A stretch of 64,000 bases of DNA from Membranipora membranacea. Its lineage: Eukaryota > Bryozoa > Gymnolaemata > Cheilostomatida > Membraniporidae. The stretch is taken from contig OU612065.1 of assembly GCA_914767715.1 (NCBI GenBank), positions 5,516,001 to 5,580,000 of the forward strand, read 5' to 3'. Shown here in pieces: positions 36,101-49,000 of this stretch. Every line of letters begins with the position of its first letter. The stretch's first letter is position 1. Under the pieces are notes generated by a model. It saw only the letters and a list, made by a program, of their open reading frames with translations, searched no databases and was not told the origin of the DNA. A program made the position numbers and the translations under genes.

Positions 36101-38567
36101 TACCAGATTGTTCATTCGCAGATCTTTTGAGAAAAAAGTCAGATCATCGTTGTGGTTCTTGTCAAAAGTTTTCACTTTGAACTGCAAGAAATAATGCGAT
36201 TTATAAGCATTGATTAATAGTACTAGAGTCAATTTTAGAGACAATTCCAGCTTACTGTATGCATATCATTACCCAGAAGTAAATAACTTGGATACATATT
36301 TCTTCTGAGTTGAGTTAGACCGATTCAGAGTTATTAAGCATACCTTTTTATCTGTGTGAGAAATGTGGCTAATCTCACTCCATGCAAAGCTGATCACCGG
36401 TGTCAGCTTATTGTCTAGTTTGAATATGTGTAGACCAAGGGAGTTAACTCCGAGTGATATTTCAGTGTTTCTTTTGTTCTAAAACATTACATAGAATCAA
36501 GTTTTCAAACTAATGGTCTTCATTATGGATCATTTATCCATGTATAATATCATCCCAAAAGATAACTCACAAAAATACATATTCGTCTCAGCAGTGATTT
36601 GATACTAAAACTAAACATCACTCAGTAACATATGATATATGCAATTCTCTCGAAAGCCAACAACTTCACGTGTTTCAAAAACTAATAATATGTCAGTAAA
36701 AAACTAGAAATGAATCACTTGAAAAACTTACTTTTATATCAAAATAAGAAAACCCAAACATTTCCAAGTCTTGGGCAATCTTTAAAAACTCTTTTTCAGC
36801 ATCATCCCTGTGAAATGAAAACAAATCATTGTGATAGAGAAAAAGTTTACTTTCTCAAGGTATATGAGATCTTTCCGAGTCCCAACAAAACAGTAGTATT
36901 GTGAATAACATACAATTTTACTCTTGACAAAGTGAGAGGGTAGTTAGTCAGTCCGTCCAACGAAACTGGACAAAGGAAATCATGCTGTTCTAGACTGTTA
37001 CAATAGCAACAATAATCATTGTCCACTATTACCTGCTGAGACCTTTGTGATCTGAGTACCATATTTTAATCCTCTCCTCCCACATCTCATGAGTCATCTG
37101 ATATTGGTCAATCACAGACTGAGGAAGGAGAGATTCTACATGTAATGAGCCTGGTATAAAGGTACTGTCATCGTAATCCCCCAGCTGTCAAATAAACAAA
37201 GTAATGTAGTTATGGTGTCGGGTAAACAGATTTATGATAATTAAATAACATTTATTAACTGGAAGGCTCACCTAAGTTGAAGTCCCTCCCAAGGATTTCA
37301 AAGATCAAAACCAGCATATATAATACATTCAGCCGTGCAAGTAGGCCTAAGTCTCTAATTCCCAAACTGACTGATATGTCATTAATTGTCAACAGTAGCT
37401 ACTATTCTCACAACTTATATGGTAAGTACGGATATATTGAGTGCTAACCTTTGCTTGGACAGCGTAAGATGCCAGAAGTACTGATGCTTCAGGAGCGCAG
37501 TAAATATTCTCTGACACGACGTCCTGTTTGACTTGCAGAAAGAACAAGTGCTGTGTGACCTCCTGTATTAACTCCTCAGATATATCCTCAGGGTAAAACT
37601 TGATGAGAAAAGAACACTGGATCGTGTGGTCTGATGATAGGTCACTTGCGCACTGATCGATCACCTAAAACAGCAAATCCATCAATAAGCAGCAGCTTAG
37701 CCTGTAAGACTATGGTTAGCAGGATGTGTTAAGGTAGGTTTTAGGATTGAGATATGTAGACTTTGCTGATTAAGTATTATGGTGATCGCTGTATCAATAT
37801 GTCACCAATAAAATTTATATTCATCTAAATTATATCACATTTTGGTAATCTAAATCACATATTTCAATAAAATCACATATTTCAGATAGATCAATAAAAT
37901 CACATATTCATCTAAACTCATCTAAACGTCTTCAAGCATTAGTTAGGTCATTATTGCCAGACTACATTGTTGGTTTCAGTCTTTTAGAAAGAAATTATCA
38001 GAATGCTTGCGTCACCCTTTGCCCTCACAGTCCAGGTCTTCCACTGGCCAAGGGCTTGTAGATCTATCAAATAAACACTTGAGTGTATATTGAAAGCTCA
38101 CCCTTTTGTTGCGCTTCAACCAGAATCTATGATTTTGCCGATCTTGATATTCTAAATCGTAATACCAATGTTCTCTCAATCCGATGGTTCTACATACCAT
38201 GTCAAATAAGTCTTGACCAGTAAATTTCTCCTGCAAAACCACAATTAGAAACGTAGGATTATATTAAACTACTTGTCACCAGCTGAACGAAAGAAGCTAG
38301 TTTACAAGCTAAATGTAACCTGTGCACACAGTTACTTTTCCGGAAGAAAACACATCATATTGAATTCGAAAATTAGAAATGAGAGTATTAGTGACCAAAC
38401 TAGGATTTGGATAATTGGTCTGAGAGACATTACAAATAAAACCTGCAAAAGCAATTATGAGACCAGCACATATAACACACATGACTTACTGCGATGTGGA
38501 ATTTTAGTTCAGCCTCCATGGTGTGGACTGTGATTGGAAATGTGGAAGGCTTCCTCTTAGAAGGCAT
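33130..38567 (-). CDS. NF2: Merlin (neurofibromin 2 homologue), FERM protein
   Basis: Fourteen exons join in phase to about 569 residues (human about 595): 38567-38490, 38230-38102, 37664-37449, 37184-37033, 36807-36732, 36478-36344, 36181-36104, 35817-35704, 35533-35411, 34814-34695, 34400-34230, 33923-33817, 33548-33389, 33180-33130. The FERM domain fills about residues 8-310 ([73 protein letters not shown], the 'blue box'; [12 protein letters not shown]). A coiled coil follows (about 320-465). The terminus [10 protein letters not shown] is the merlin signature that separates it from ezrin/radixin/moesin. Merlin links cortical actin and membranes to Hippo signalling. The start follows merlin alignment; frame stays open upstream. 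The acceptor at 34815 drops three or four residues usual in the family, so that edge is uncertain. Confidence 0.93.
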
Positions 38568-40023
38568 CTTGAATAGTGATTGTGCTGATTTATCTGGGAA
38601 GAGATGCAGCAATGGTTTAGTCAATGGATAAGATTCAACCATGGATTATGTCAAAACTTTGTTTTCAATCCATATCCAGATGCCTTATGTCTGGCTAGGT
38701 AATTTCACTCCTACCGTCACTTGACCTAGATGTGTACAATTACTAACCATGAGTGATACTGACCGAGAAGTGAAATTCGATTTCTTCATTCTAGTACAAT
38801 AATTCAGTACCGTTGACACTGACACTTTCATGAGATATTTACTTATAATTGTTTTTAAAGTGATAATTAGGTACCGTTTTACAAATAACTTTTGAGAGAA
38901 TTGGATCATCAATAGAATTTATTGTGTTCCCACATCAAAGAATAATTCCGCCCTTTTGTATGTTGTTTTGTTGGTACAGCCCATGCTGTGTGTCACAATG
39001 AATTGTAGGTATCCAATCCAATGTAACACACTACACGCTCATACTAATTAAAACTACACCCTGAGGAGCAACGTGACATATATCACAAACAATTCTTAGC
39101 AGTGGCACGACACACTAATAAAGGTTCTATGATACACATAATACTGTATCTTAAGGCCATGGTATTGCATGTAATTAGACAGCCACATACAGCACCTGCA
39201 AAATTGTGTGTGAGTAGCTTAATTAGAATTGGCTTGTTGTCTCATTACTGCAGGGTAACTGTTAGATTAGCAAGTGCTTCTAGTTGCACCCCATTTTTAA
39301 TTTTTTGTTGGCCAATTCAACAAAGAAACACCCCTGATCTGAGTGAAGATCTGTTGTGAAGGTCTCATTGCCTAAGTGAGTACCTACAGGTAGCAGTAAG
39401 GTGTGGTCAGTAACAAGGTTTCAAAGAGGGAGCAAATTGAAACATTATAAAACTAAGTCTAAACTCAATTTCTTTCTGGGGAACAAACAGCAGTCTCTCA
39501 GTTTCAGGACACAGTAACAAGGGTATGATGTTTACTATCTTGGCTCACACTAACAGAGAGTCACTGTTTGTGCATTGCTGCAATCTGGAACATGATAGTG
39601 ATGATATAGGCCTATATCTTGCCAAATCCTTGATACTACTGGTAAATTACTTGATAAGATTTTGTTGGGTTTATTATTTTAGAAACCGGAAGACTTAAGT
39701 TGTTTACCTTGACATTGTTAAATCAGAGTGAAGATTTATACTTGTTATATTTGTCTGAAACTATGTAAAAAGTAATTAGAACAAAATGATAAATTTACAA
39801 CACCACATATATTAAAGTTATTTATTATAATGAATAAACTTCTAGATTCAGAAAATTTGTTGAGGGTAGCAAATTATTTGGCGGTTAAACAGAAATTTAT
39901 CAACATCTGTGATTTACCTTATCTAGACTTATTCTTATGTGAGCAGAGTAGCACAATCAGTTACCTGTCAATCTATTCTGATTCTGTACTTCTGCTCTTA
40001 AGCACGGTATATCTTCTGTGACA
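38568..40023. other. Divergent promoter region of merlin and RPA1
   Basis: The head-to-head start codons are 1.46 kb apart, so this must hold both promoters and 5' UTRs. The stretch is AT-rich, with short open frames (for example 39102-39359) that resemble nothing known. I see no TATA box convincingly placed, no RNA gene and no mobile element. Confidence 0.5.
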
Positions 40024-43000
40024 ATGGGGGCTGGTGAAGACAATCTTGCACTTGTTACTCTAGGAAGTATCAAGGTAAGACACTATATTTATGATGGATA
40101 ATCATGATGATCTATCAATCATCAAATACTTTCAACTCAACTGTCACCTCACCTGTGTGATTAAATAAATTCTCTGTCTTTGTATAGCCTATGGAGATAA
40201 TACATGTTACAATAACAATGGGGCTTATGATATTAGTAATGCCTGGCCCTTGCAGTTGAGTTGGTAGCAATATTCAATTCATAGCAAGCTCCTGTCCTGT
40301 CCTAGTTAGTTGGTAAAAGTACTCCTTTCCTAGCTGGGATTAAGTTAACTCACCCACCTCACCTGGATCTCTGGCAATTGTACTGGTTCAATAGTCATGG
40401 ATGGTGCACAATCATTGCTGCCCCCTTCCCCTCTCCCTTAGCTAGTCAATCATTGCTGCATTTCCAGATACATATCCATGTTTTGATAATAATAAATAAT
40501 ATATATATACATACATACACTGAATCTATCTATGAATGAATTGAATCAATGAGATTTATTGAATTGCTTGCTTATCATATATCCCTCCTCCACACACACA
40601 CATACAAAAAGTGAAATGTCCTATGAATGAATGTCACTGGTTACTGTTAATGGTGCTGGACAACAGCTGGTCAATTGGTCGATTATTTAAAGTCCTACTT
40701 GGGCGCATGAATGATATAATGACCACGATAATTATTGTTTAACTGTAGAAAATGCATGATGAAACTCCTATAACTGCAACATTTCAACCAATAATACAAA
40801 TAGTTGGTTTGAAGGAGATTGCAAAGGGACCCCAGGTACGATACCGGGTACTTCTCAATGATGGTGTTCATTCAACATCTAGTGAGTATACCGATTATGC
40901 TAATATGTTATACACCAATAAGACTTATATTTTTAAAGACGCCATCATATTATTGCGTGTATACTAAGATTGAGCAAAGCATTGGTAGCCTAAATGTGAT
41001 GGTATGGAATGTGTATTGCTACTCCATTTCTGCTTAGCTGAGTTGTCAAGTGTATGTTCACAAGCTGTTTGACATCATTGTCCACAATCTAATGTCCTGG
41101 GAAGCCAAACACACCATAATTCTTTGCAACTTTACCGTAATGTTATTTATTTGCCTGTTACTCTCACTAAAGTTGTTTTGTGAATGCTTTGTTTTAGGTG
41201 CAATGTTGGGTAATCACCACACAGAAATGGTCCAAAGTGGTGCAATTGAGACGTTCTGTCTCATAAAAGTGACAGACTACACTGTATCAAACCCTAGCAC
41301 TGGTAAAAAGATCATATGTGTAACCGCTTTGACTGTCATCAAAACTGGTGCTGAGGTAGCTGTCAAGCTTGGAAACCCTGTACCATTAAAGAGTGGACCC
41401 GAACAAGGGCAAAGTAAGCACATTCATCCTGTGTAGCATTTCAATAACACTGACAGCAAAACATGCTGGAGTTGCCCTATCAATTAATGTCTTCATTGCA
41501 GAAAAATTTGTATGTAGCAAATCCCCAGTGACCAACTAGTCAATCAAACATGATATATGTGGTCTTATGGTTCAGTTATATTCAGGTATTTTTTACTGCA
41601 TAGAATACATGTGCTATGCATCTTAATGACATGAATGTTAGTCATATATGATTACTCTGTTATAAACAGATGTCGGACAGGCTGCAGCTGCTCCACCAGC
41701 AGCGCAGAACCCTCCATTGAAGGAGAATAATGGAGGATCCAGTTTTTATGGTGCAAAACCTCAATCTAATACATCTCAGCAGATGCAGAGAAAACCAGCA
41801 CCTCAGGGTACACCTGGAACTCCAGGGGGTGGTCCAGGGAGAATCTATCCTATCGCCAGCCTCACGCCATACCAGAACAAGTATGTGTGTCTTTTTGAAT
41901 CCATTTGAGCTTTACAATGTCATTACATGAACACAGCTTACCTCCGTCTACAGCATGATGTTCTGTATTTCTATTGACAATTCTCATTGACTTTTATCGG
42001 TATCGAGTAGGAGGTGGCTCAGTTGGTTAAAGCGCAAGTGTTGAAGGTCGTGGGTTCGAATCCCACTGCAGTCCATCTTCTACTGGGGATTGGTTGGTCC
42101 CCCAGGTGTGCTCCGACTTGCCTGCAAACAGAGAGCAATTTTGGCAGATATTGCGGCCTCGCCAATAAGGCAATAATATTTCACCGCCCATGCCTCGGGA
42201 TGGGCGGCATCAACCTTTTTGATATTTATTAATTCTCACGCAGGTGGACCATAAAGGGACGAGTTACACAGAAGAGTGGTATAAGAACGTACAGTAATTC
42301 TAAAGGAGAAGGAAAGTTCTTTAATGCTGTATTTGCTGATGAGACAGGAGAAATCAAAGCAACAGCTTGGAAGGCTGAGTGCGATCTCTTCTTTGATCAA
42401 GTGGAACTTAACAAGGTACAGCTAAGAAAAAACTAAGCATGGTAGATCATTAGATTTGGGACCAAAACAGGCCATTTAACCATATCCTCTAAATCAATAC
42501 TTCAATATTTCTATGCTATCATCATATATTTGGTAATGTTTTAAATCTTGATCTAACGTTTATCTTAGGTGTATTATGTGACAAAAGCTCAACTGAAGAC
42601 CGCAAACAAGCAATTCTCCAACACAAACAATGACTACGAGATGAACATGACAGCTGACTCTCGTATCACAGTATGTGATGAGAGCGAATCTTCTAGTGTC
42701 CCAACCATACAGTACAAATTTGTGCACATCGACCAGCTTGCATCTAAAGAGGTCTCCAGCATTATAGGTCAGTAAAACAATTCTGTATCTGAGCTGCAGA
42801 CTCACGAGTTGACAGTTTTCTAATATACCCACCTTGTGCTTAGATCAGGTTTCCGCTATTGCCGACACTTGAAGTATAATCTCTTTGCTGGCGATCCATC
42901 GAGTAAAGGGGTTACAACTCCAAATGCATACAAAATGTATGATATTAATCCACTCTCTGATATCACATGTTACCTTGTATCCTTAACTATTTAACTATTT

Positions 43001-45561
43001 TATGACCTATCATGATAATGGTCTTGCTTATCGTACTTGACCGTACCTAACTGCAGTATATCTTTTTAGTTATGTATTTTTATTTTTCCATATCATCTCG
43101 TATACATGTATATTGAGTATGCAGAATGTAATACAATACAATTACAAATTACAATTACTTATAGATATCTGTGGTGTTGTACACCATGTTGGTGAATGCA
43201 CTACAATTATAGCTAAGTCTTCACAAAGAGAAATGACTAAAAGAGACCTGGAGATTGTCGATGATACAAATATGTCAGTAAGACTGACTTTATGGGGTGA
43301 TGAGGTTCGTAGAAGTTTGTGAAAACATTCTGATTGGCCAACAGAATGTCCAGAAACACTACTTTATTTTACTTCTTATGAGACATTTTCATGATTCTGT
43401 ATCTCTGGTGAAGATGGGAAGCATGAAGAGAAACAGTCTGTGCTAAGGTTGATTCGAGAAGTATTTTAGTCGAATTTAATATCACAGTTTGATCGAGAGA
43501 AAAAATTCTTACATCTAGAATATGTCAGCTAAGAAAGACTTTTTGCTGTCTCACAACATGAATAAAGTGAATCATGATAAGTTTTTTGTGCGTTTTTATT
43601 GTAGGCAAAAAAGTTTCCAGAGCAGGCAGGGCAGGTGCTTGCTGTGAAAGGATGTAAGATCGGTGACTGGAATGGCCGATCACTGGGTTGTATTTCATCT
43701 AGTCAGTTGATAGATAATCCTGACTGTGCTGATGCCCACAGATTGAGAGGCTGGTATGATACAACTGGTCACAGCACACAGTTTAAGAGTTACGCTAGTG
43801 ATGGCTCACAAGGCGGCGTCAGTAGTGGTATGTAATTTATTATTTGACTGGTACTGATCAGGGCTTGCTTAGGGGGTTACATTTTGTGGTTCTGTGAAAG
43901 AGTTAGCTACCATTTTAACACTTACTTTAACCTGGCGTCATTTGAATGGGCTTGAACTACTAAGATATTTATGATATTCTAGTTTAACTACCTGTACGCA
44001 ACTCATTAGTATTATATTATGATGGTCATGTTCTATGATGCAGGCTCTGCTAGGCAGTGGAAGACATTTGACTGTATACAATCAGAGAGGCTTGGTATGG
44101 GAGATAAACCTGATTACTACACAGTCAAAGGTTTTGTGGCATATATCAAGAAGGAGAACTGCATGTACACTGTAAGTTTGTATCAAGTCACATCCATGAA
44201 ATCCAAATGTGCATATAATTAAAATTACAATGACAGGGTATGAACTAGATCAGGTTATAACCAGTCCGCCCGCTTTTATAGTCTCTCTTGTGACAATGGT
44301 AGATGGCCCGCAGCTATGGGGGGAGCAACTCCAACTGCAAACAAAGTGGAAACATTTTGGTTTGAAGCTGAGGTAAATGTTGACCCCTTGTTCATTGTTC
44401 AGTCTTGTGGGAAATAGGGGCTTGGTCCACTAAGCATCTCCTTCCCCGAGCATATATCATGTATACTGCAGTGCGCGCTCACGCTCACAATGGTAAGAGT
44501 TGTGTCACACTCTTAATTTGTGATATTTCAGGCCTGTGCATCTGATAATTGTAACAAGAAGGTAGTGGATAACGGAGACGGCTCCTACCGATGTGAAAAG
44601 TGTAATAAATCGAGCTCTAGTTTCAAGCATCGTCTCCTGCTTCAGGTAACGCAATCCAGCTCATCCTCCTTATCTCTGAATTAAGAATTGATATATCTGT
44701 ATAAAGAATTCACCATCGGTTTTAAATTCATTTGTATCATTGATGATAGTTCGATGAATCGCCTTCACACTAATTCCAAAATAAATCGTTGATATTGAGG
44801 TGTAAGGTTGAATTTGCATTTATCGCAATTATTCACAACAAATCACACATTTATGGTTAGTGATATTCTTCTTGTGTGTTTATAAAATCTATTCCAATCA
44901 TTTTAGATGCATTTGGCTGATGGTACAGGTTATCATTGGGCTACAGCATTCCAGGATGGTGCTGAGAAACTGTTAGGTAAAACTGCCCAAGAGATGGGCA
45001 AGATCAAAGACAATGAAGATCTATTTGACCACACTATCAAAAACTCCCTCTTTAAACCATACCAACTAACACTGCGGAGCAAGATGGAATCTTATAATGT
45101 GAGTAATCTGTTTATGTTGAGCTAGCATCTCAATGTTTAACCCTTGCTGTATAGATGGGCGTATTATGATAATTGGTGATTTGCCTGTTACATATATGGC
45201 ATGCTCTAATAACTAGACAAGGTCTTCACTTTGACGACTGCATTTTGGTTGCAGCCTGATAAAACAGGTAACTGGCTATTGATATCTGTCACCCAGTTAT
45301 CAATGTCTGTCATAAAAACCCTCCACTGAATTATTCTACAAGCAGAGAGATTTTTGATTGACTTATCATCTAATTGTACTTATCACCTAATAAACTTATG
45401 CTGCCCCAATGTGATAACTTCATAGATACAGCTCATGACCCATGGTTTTGTTTTAGGATGATAACCGACTCAAGACAGTGATGGTTGAGGCCAAGGATCT
45501 CGACGTGGCGGCTTACAACAAGCGTCTGCTTGCAGATATCAGGAAAATGATGTCAGGCTGA
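40024..45561 (+). CDS. RPA1: Replication protein A 70-kDa DNA-binding subunit
   Basis: Twelve exons join in phase to about 627 residues (human 616): 40024-40074, 40749-40881, 41198-41413, 41670-41880, 42244-42415, 42569-42767, 43165-43304, 43605-43827, 44044-44171, 44532-44645, 44907-45098, 45457-45561. The N-terminal OB fold (to about 120) ends VAVKLGNPVP. A Pro/Gln linker leads to IASLTPYQNKWTIKGRV, start of DNA-binding domain A. Domain B follows (DICGVVHHVG...LTLWGDE). Domain C has KPDYYTVKGFVAYIKKENCM and a C4 zinc finger (CASDNC ... CEKC, exon 44532). RPA1 is the large subunit of the trimer that coats single-stranded DNA in replication, repair and checkpoint signalling. A tRNA-derived SINE sits in the intron before exon 42244. 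Confidence 0.95.
42010..42225 (+). mobile_element. tRNA-derived SINE in an RPA1 intron
   Basis: The head (42010-42074) has perfect pol III boxes: TGGCTCAGTTGG (box A) and GGTTCGAATCC (box B) with a TGGG/CCCA T-stem. The body contains a strong hairpin CCGCCCAT...ATGGGCGG (about 42184-42207) and ends near TTTTT and an AT-rich tail, about 15 bp before the exon at 42244. No clear target duplication is readable. A head that is followed by an unrelated body is what separates this from a plain tRNA gene. Confidence 0.7.
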
Positions 45562-45788
45562 GCACAATACATCAACCTCAAACAAATATAACTCTCTTTC
45601 TCTCTCTGGTATTTTTATAACCTTTGCAGACAGAAACAGAATCTAGTTTTATAAGCAACTATTACAGCTTCAAATTTGCCAAATGGTTACGAGAAAGCTC
45701 TGTTATAAATATATAAGTTATCATTTCTGTTTTGCGTCTTGTAGTGCAAAAACGTTGGCAAGCCTGACGTTTGCATCCTCGTTATTAA

Positions 45789-45794
45789 AATAAA
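45789..45794 (+). terminator. Poly(A) signal of RPA1
   Basis: AATAAA 228 bp after the RPA1 stop; cleavage about 15-25 bp later would fall on or beyond the opposing signal at 45811. Confidence 0.55.
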
Positions 45795-45810
45795 ATGTTT
45801 TTGATTACCA

Positions 45811-45816
45811 TTTATT
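45811..45816 (-). terminator. Poly(A) signal of the ODAD1-like gene
   Basis: TTTATT on the plus strand reads AATAAA on the minus strand, 215 bp past the ODAD1-like stop and 16 bp from the RPA1 signal on the other strand. Confidence 0.5.
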
Positions 45817-46030
45817 TGCATTAGCGTTTGTCTTTAACTCACTTTTGGAAACACTTTTTACCGTCATTGTTATTCATTGATAGTTATTGTCAGCAATATA
45901 TATTATGATAACAAAGATCGAACCGTTATGGTATGCCATTCTGAGATTTCAAATCATTCTCCATACCTCAATGTCTTTGTAAACACACAGACAAAGATAA
46001 CTTCAAGCTTCATTATCCGCATAATTTGTT

Positions 46031-49000
46031 TTAGGTGATGAGATTAGTTTTGGTAGGACTTGGTGATCTTCCCCTAGCCTTTGGCTTTCCTCTCTTATCC
46101 TGTACAAACAGCGGCTGATTGAGAAGACCCGCTGCCTCTTTCCTGGCTATCTTCTTCATAGCTCTCTCCCTCAGCTGATCAATATCCATTGGAACAGAGC
46201 TTTCGTCTGTGTCGGTCATACTGAAATCTGCCAAATCATCACTGCAAGCAAAATAGTAAATGACTGAGTAAATCTTATTGTGTCAAGTCACAGCAGGGAT
46301 TTCACAGACATATGAAAGTTGAACCCAGGTTAATCATTGTTCCTCAAAACTCGTAAGTCATTTTGTGTATTGGCTGTTGCCAGAATTTAAATTAAGATTT
46401 TTCTACCTTTCCTGTTGGCCCAAAACGCACTTAGGAGAAAACTGTTGCTTGGTCCATGGAAAACTCTCAAGAAAGCCATGGTACCCCATGTCAAAAATAT
46501 GAAACATATGGTAGTTATGTCTAGATGTTTATATTTGGTCAGTTTCAACCGTGCCTGTTTTGACGATTGAGTGCGAAGGATGGATGCCTAATTTTAATTG
46601 TTCGGTTGTGTCTGTTCTGATGCACTTACGAAATGTTGGGTGTGTTGATACTCGGAACTGTTGGCTGATCTATTCCTGATAGTAGAATCTTGGAAGGACC
46701 ACGGGGTCTGATTCGGTGACTGCTTCTTGGTGACTTCAGCAGATTCCCATGATGATCCTGTCAAGAAGATAACAGAACGAAATAAAGGTGAGATGGAAAC
46801 AAAATTGATAGCATGTTTTTTTACAGGTTACGTGTTGCTATTTTGCCTGTCTTTTGACAGTGACGAAATCTGCTAAAACCATAGACTTAATAATAAACCT
46901 AGACAGGACACTGCATACAGCTGAAGTGAGGCACTTAATTATGGTGACGCGAGGTCACTGGAGGGTGTAGAAAAGTGATTTTTACTCATAGCTATCATTG
47001 ATTTACCGGTCCCAGCTCTCGTTAAATGTTTACAACTCGATTGGCTTTAATCGGAATTTGAATTTGAAAATTGCAATAGATTCAGCAGCTTCTGGCGATC
47101 ATTTTGATAGTCTATTTAGTTCGTAGCTCAAATATTATCAAAAGAGCAAGCTATTGAAAACGGTGCATAGACGCAAAGCTATAGTTTTTTTGCTGTTTCA
47201 ATGCTAATGCTCCATACAGTGTCCTGTCTAGGTTTATTATTAAGTCTATGGCTAAAACAGACCACTGCTATAGCTTTAACCACTGTATTATTAGTATTAT
47301 GGTTGACACTTGCTCTACAGAATATATCGGCGGATGAACTATGTTCGGTAGCCAGTTGCCAATTCTTTCCTGCTCTAAGTCACCATCCGTGTTTTCCAAT
47401 TTGAACAAATTTATCGAGACCAAAATTTACAGAAATAAAAAAAGCAAATTTCTATCTCCATGTTATATATTACCTGGTGAAGGCCGATGAACTTCAGAAT
47501 ACTGATAAGCTCCATACACCTCTGTTCTATTAGGCTGAGGTAGACTTTTAGGTTATCATTGTTAACCTGATCCTCAAACGCCAGCGATGTTTTAAATGTG
47601 TCAGCGCTACAGCTTATTCTCTTGAAGAGTACATGCACAGCACCACATGCTGACTCAAGCTTATCATCAATCGCTGCCAGCTTCTGTAACTCTACCTCCA
47701 ACTCTGCCTGCTGCTGCTTCTTCTGACTCTACCAGGAGACAAAAGACAAAAATTATTGCTTGTGTTCTGCCATGAGGCGATTATTATGATAACATTGGGA
47801 TCTTTGTCCTGGGAACAGCACGTTTAGAAGCATAAAACTTGACACAGTTGCCTGTATTTGGAATGTATTCCGATGGACTGGGTCAATAAATCGAAAAATA
47901 TAACTATCTTGTTCAAGCTACAAATCTATGTTTTCCAACGCGTCGAAATGACAATCACTGCAACGACTTATTAGCTTTACCCTGAGCTCGGCGATTGTCT
48001 TCTCATTACCAGTCTGTATTTGTGCATCCTCATGTTTGACTCGCTTGATGTTATCTCTGATTTGCTGAATATCCTCGCGCAACTTTTCTACTTCATGGTT
48101 AAGTTCACTCACATAGTCAAATCTTAAGAGAAAGAGTTGAGACTTTATATTGGTTCATAAATCAGGGGTTATTTCATCAGGCGATGATATAGTTGTCAAT
48201 ATAACATTCCGCAAAAATAAATCTAAAGCTAAAAATAGTGTGAATGCCACATTGCCTGAAATGTACAGTCTAGTTTGGAGTTGTCCACTACATTAATGCA
48301 CTATAGATATGTAAAAATCAGTATCTTTTGGGATTTTTGCTTAATATGTTTTTTTTTATGAGAGATCCAGTGTTTTATATACCTGGCAAAATTTTCCTCG
48401 TCTTTGGCTGTGAATTCGTTTACGACTCTCTCTAGATCATTATGGCCTGTAACACTTCTCACATTTTCGAATAGATCTTCAAACTTCTGTACATGCTGCG
48501 ATTCTTCTATCAATGCCTTCTCTTTCACACCTGCTCAACACAAAGTTAGTATGCAAGGTCATGGTAACAATTTTCTAGTTGTAATAATATTGGCTACAAG
48601 GCGGTATAACTTGCACACACACATCAGCATGCAATTTCTCTATTTGAATAGCTCTTACTCATTTTTGCTCTTTTCTCAGCCTCTTCAGCCTTATAGTGCA
48701 GCCTTTCGTTTTCTTTGGTTGTCATGAACTCTTTTAGCTTAGTGTCATGAGCTAACATTCTCTGGAGTATTTTCATTTCTGCCTGAAAAGTTGTCTCATC
48801 TTTGGACGATCGTTCCTTAAGAGTTTTCATCTTGGCCATTGCCTCAAGTCTACAAATGGAATAATTATTTGTAACTGGTTGATCTACAAATGCTCTGCAC
48901 CCAAGTTGCCAAATACTACGATGGCAGTAGTAGGTTGACATGATCTTCACAGATATGCTGTGTATCGGTAGTATTCAACGTTTGACGCTGTTTAATAGAA

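Larger units (their letters stand above)
45562..46030. other. Convergent spacer between RPA1 and ODAD1-like gene
   Basis: 469 bp between the two stop codons. It holds poly(A) signals for both genes facing each other at 45789-45794 (+) and 45811-45816 (-), and nothing else I can identify. Confidence 0.6.

Noticed and set aside
37840-37925. Repeated AATCACATATT and TCATCTAAA words in a merlin intron.
   Set aside because: Short imperfect low-complexity repetition without a consistent unit.
42014-42232. 72-codon frame in the RPA1 intron.
   Set aside because: It is a translation of the SINE, not a gene.
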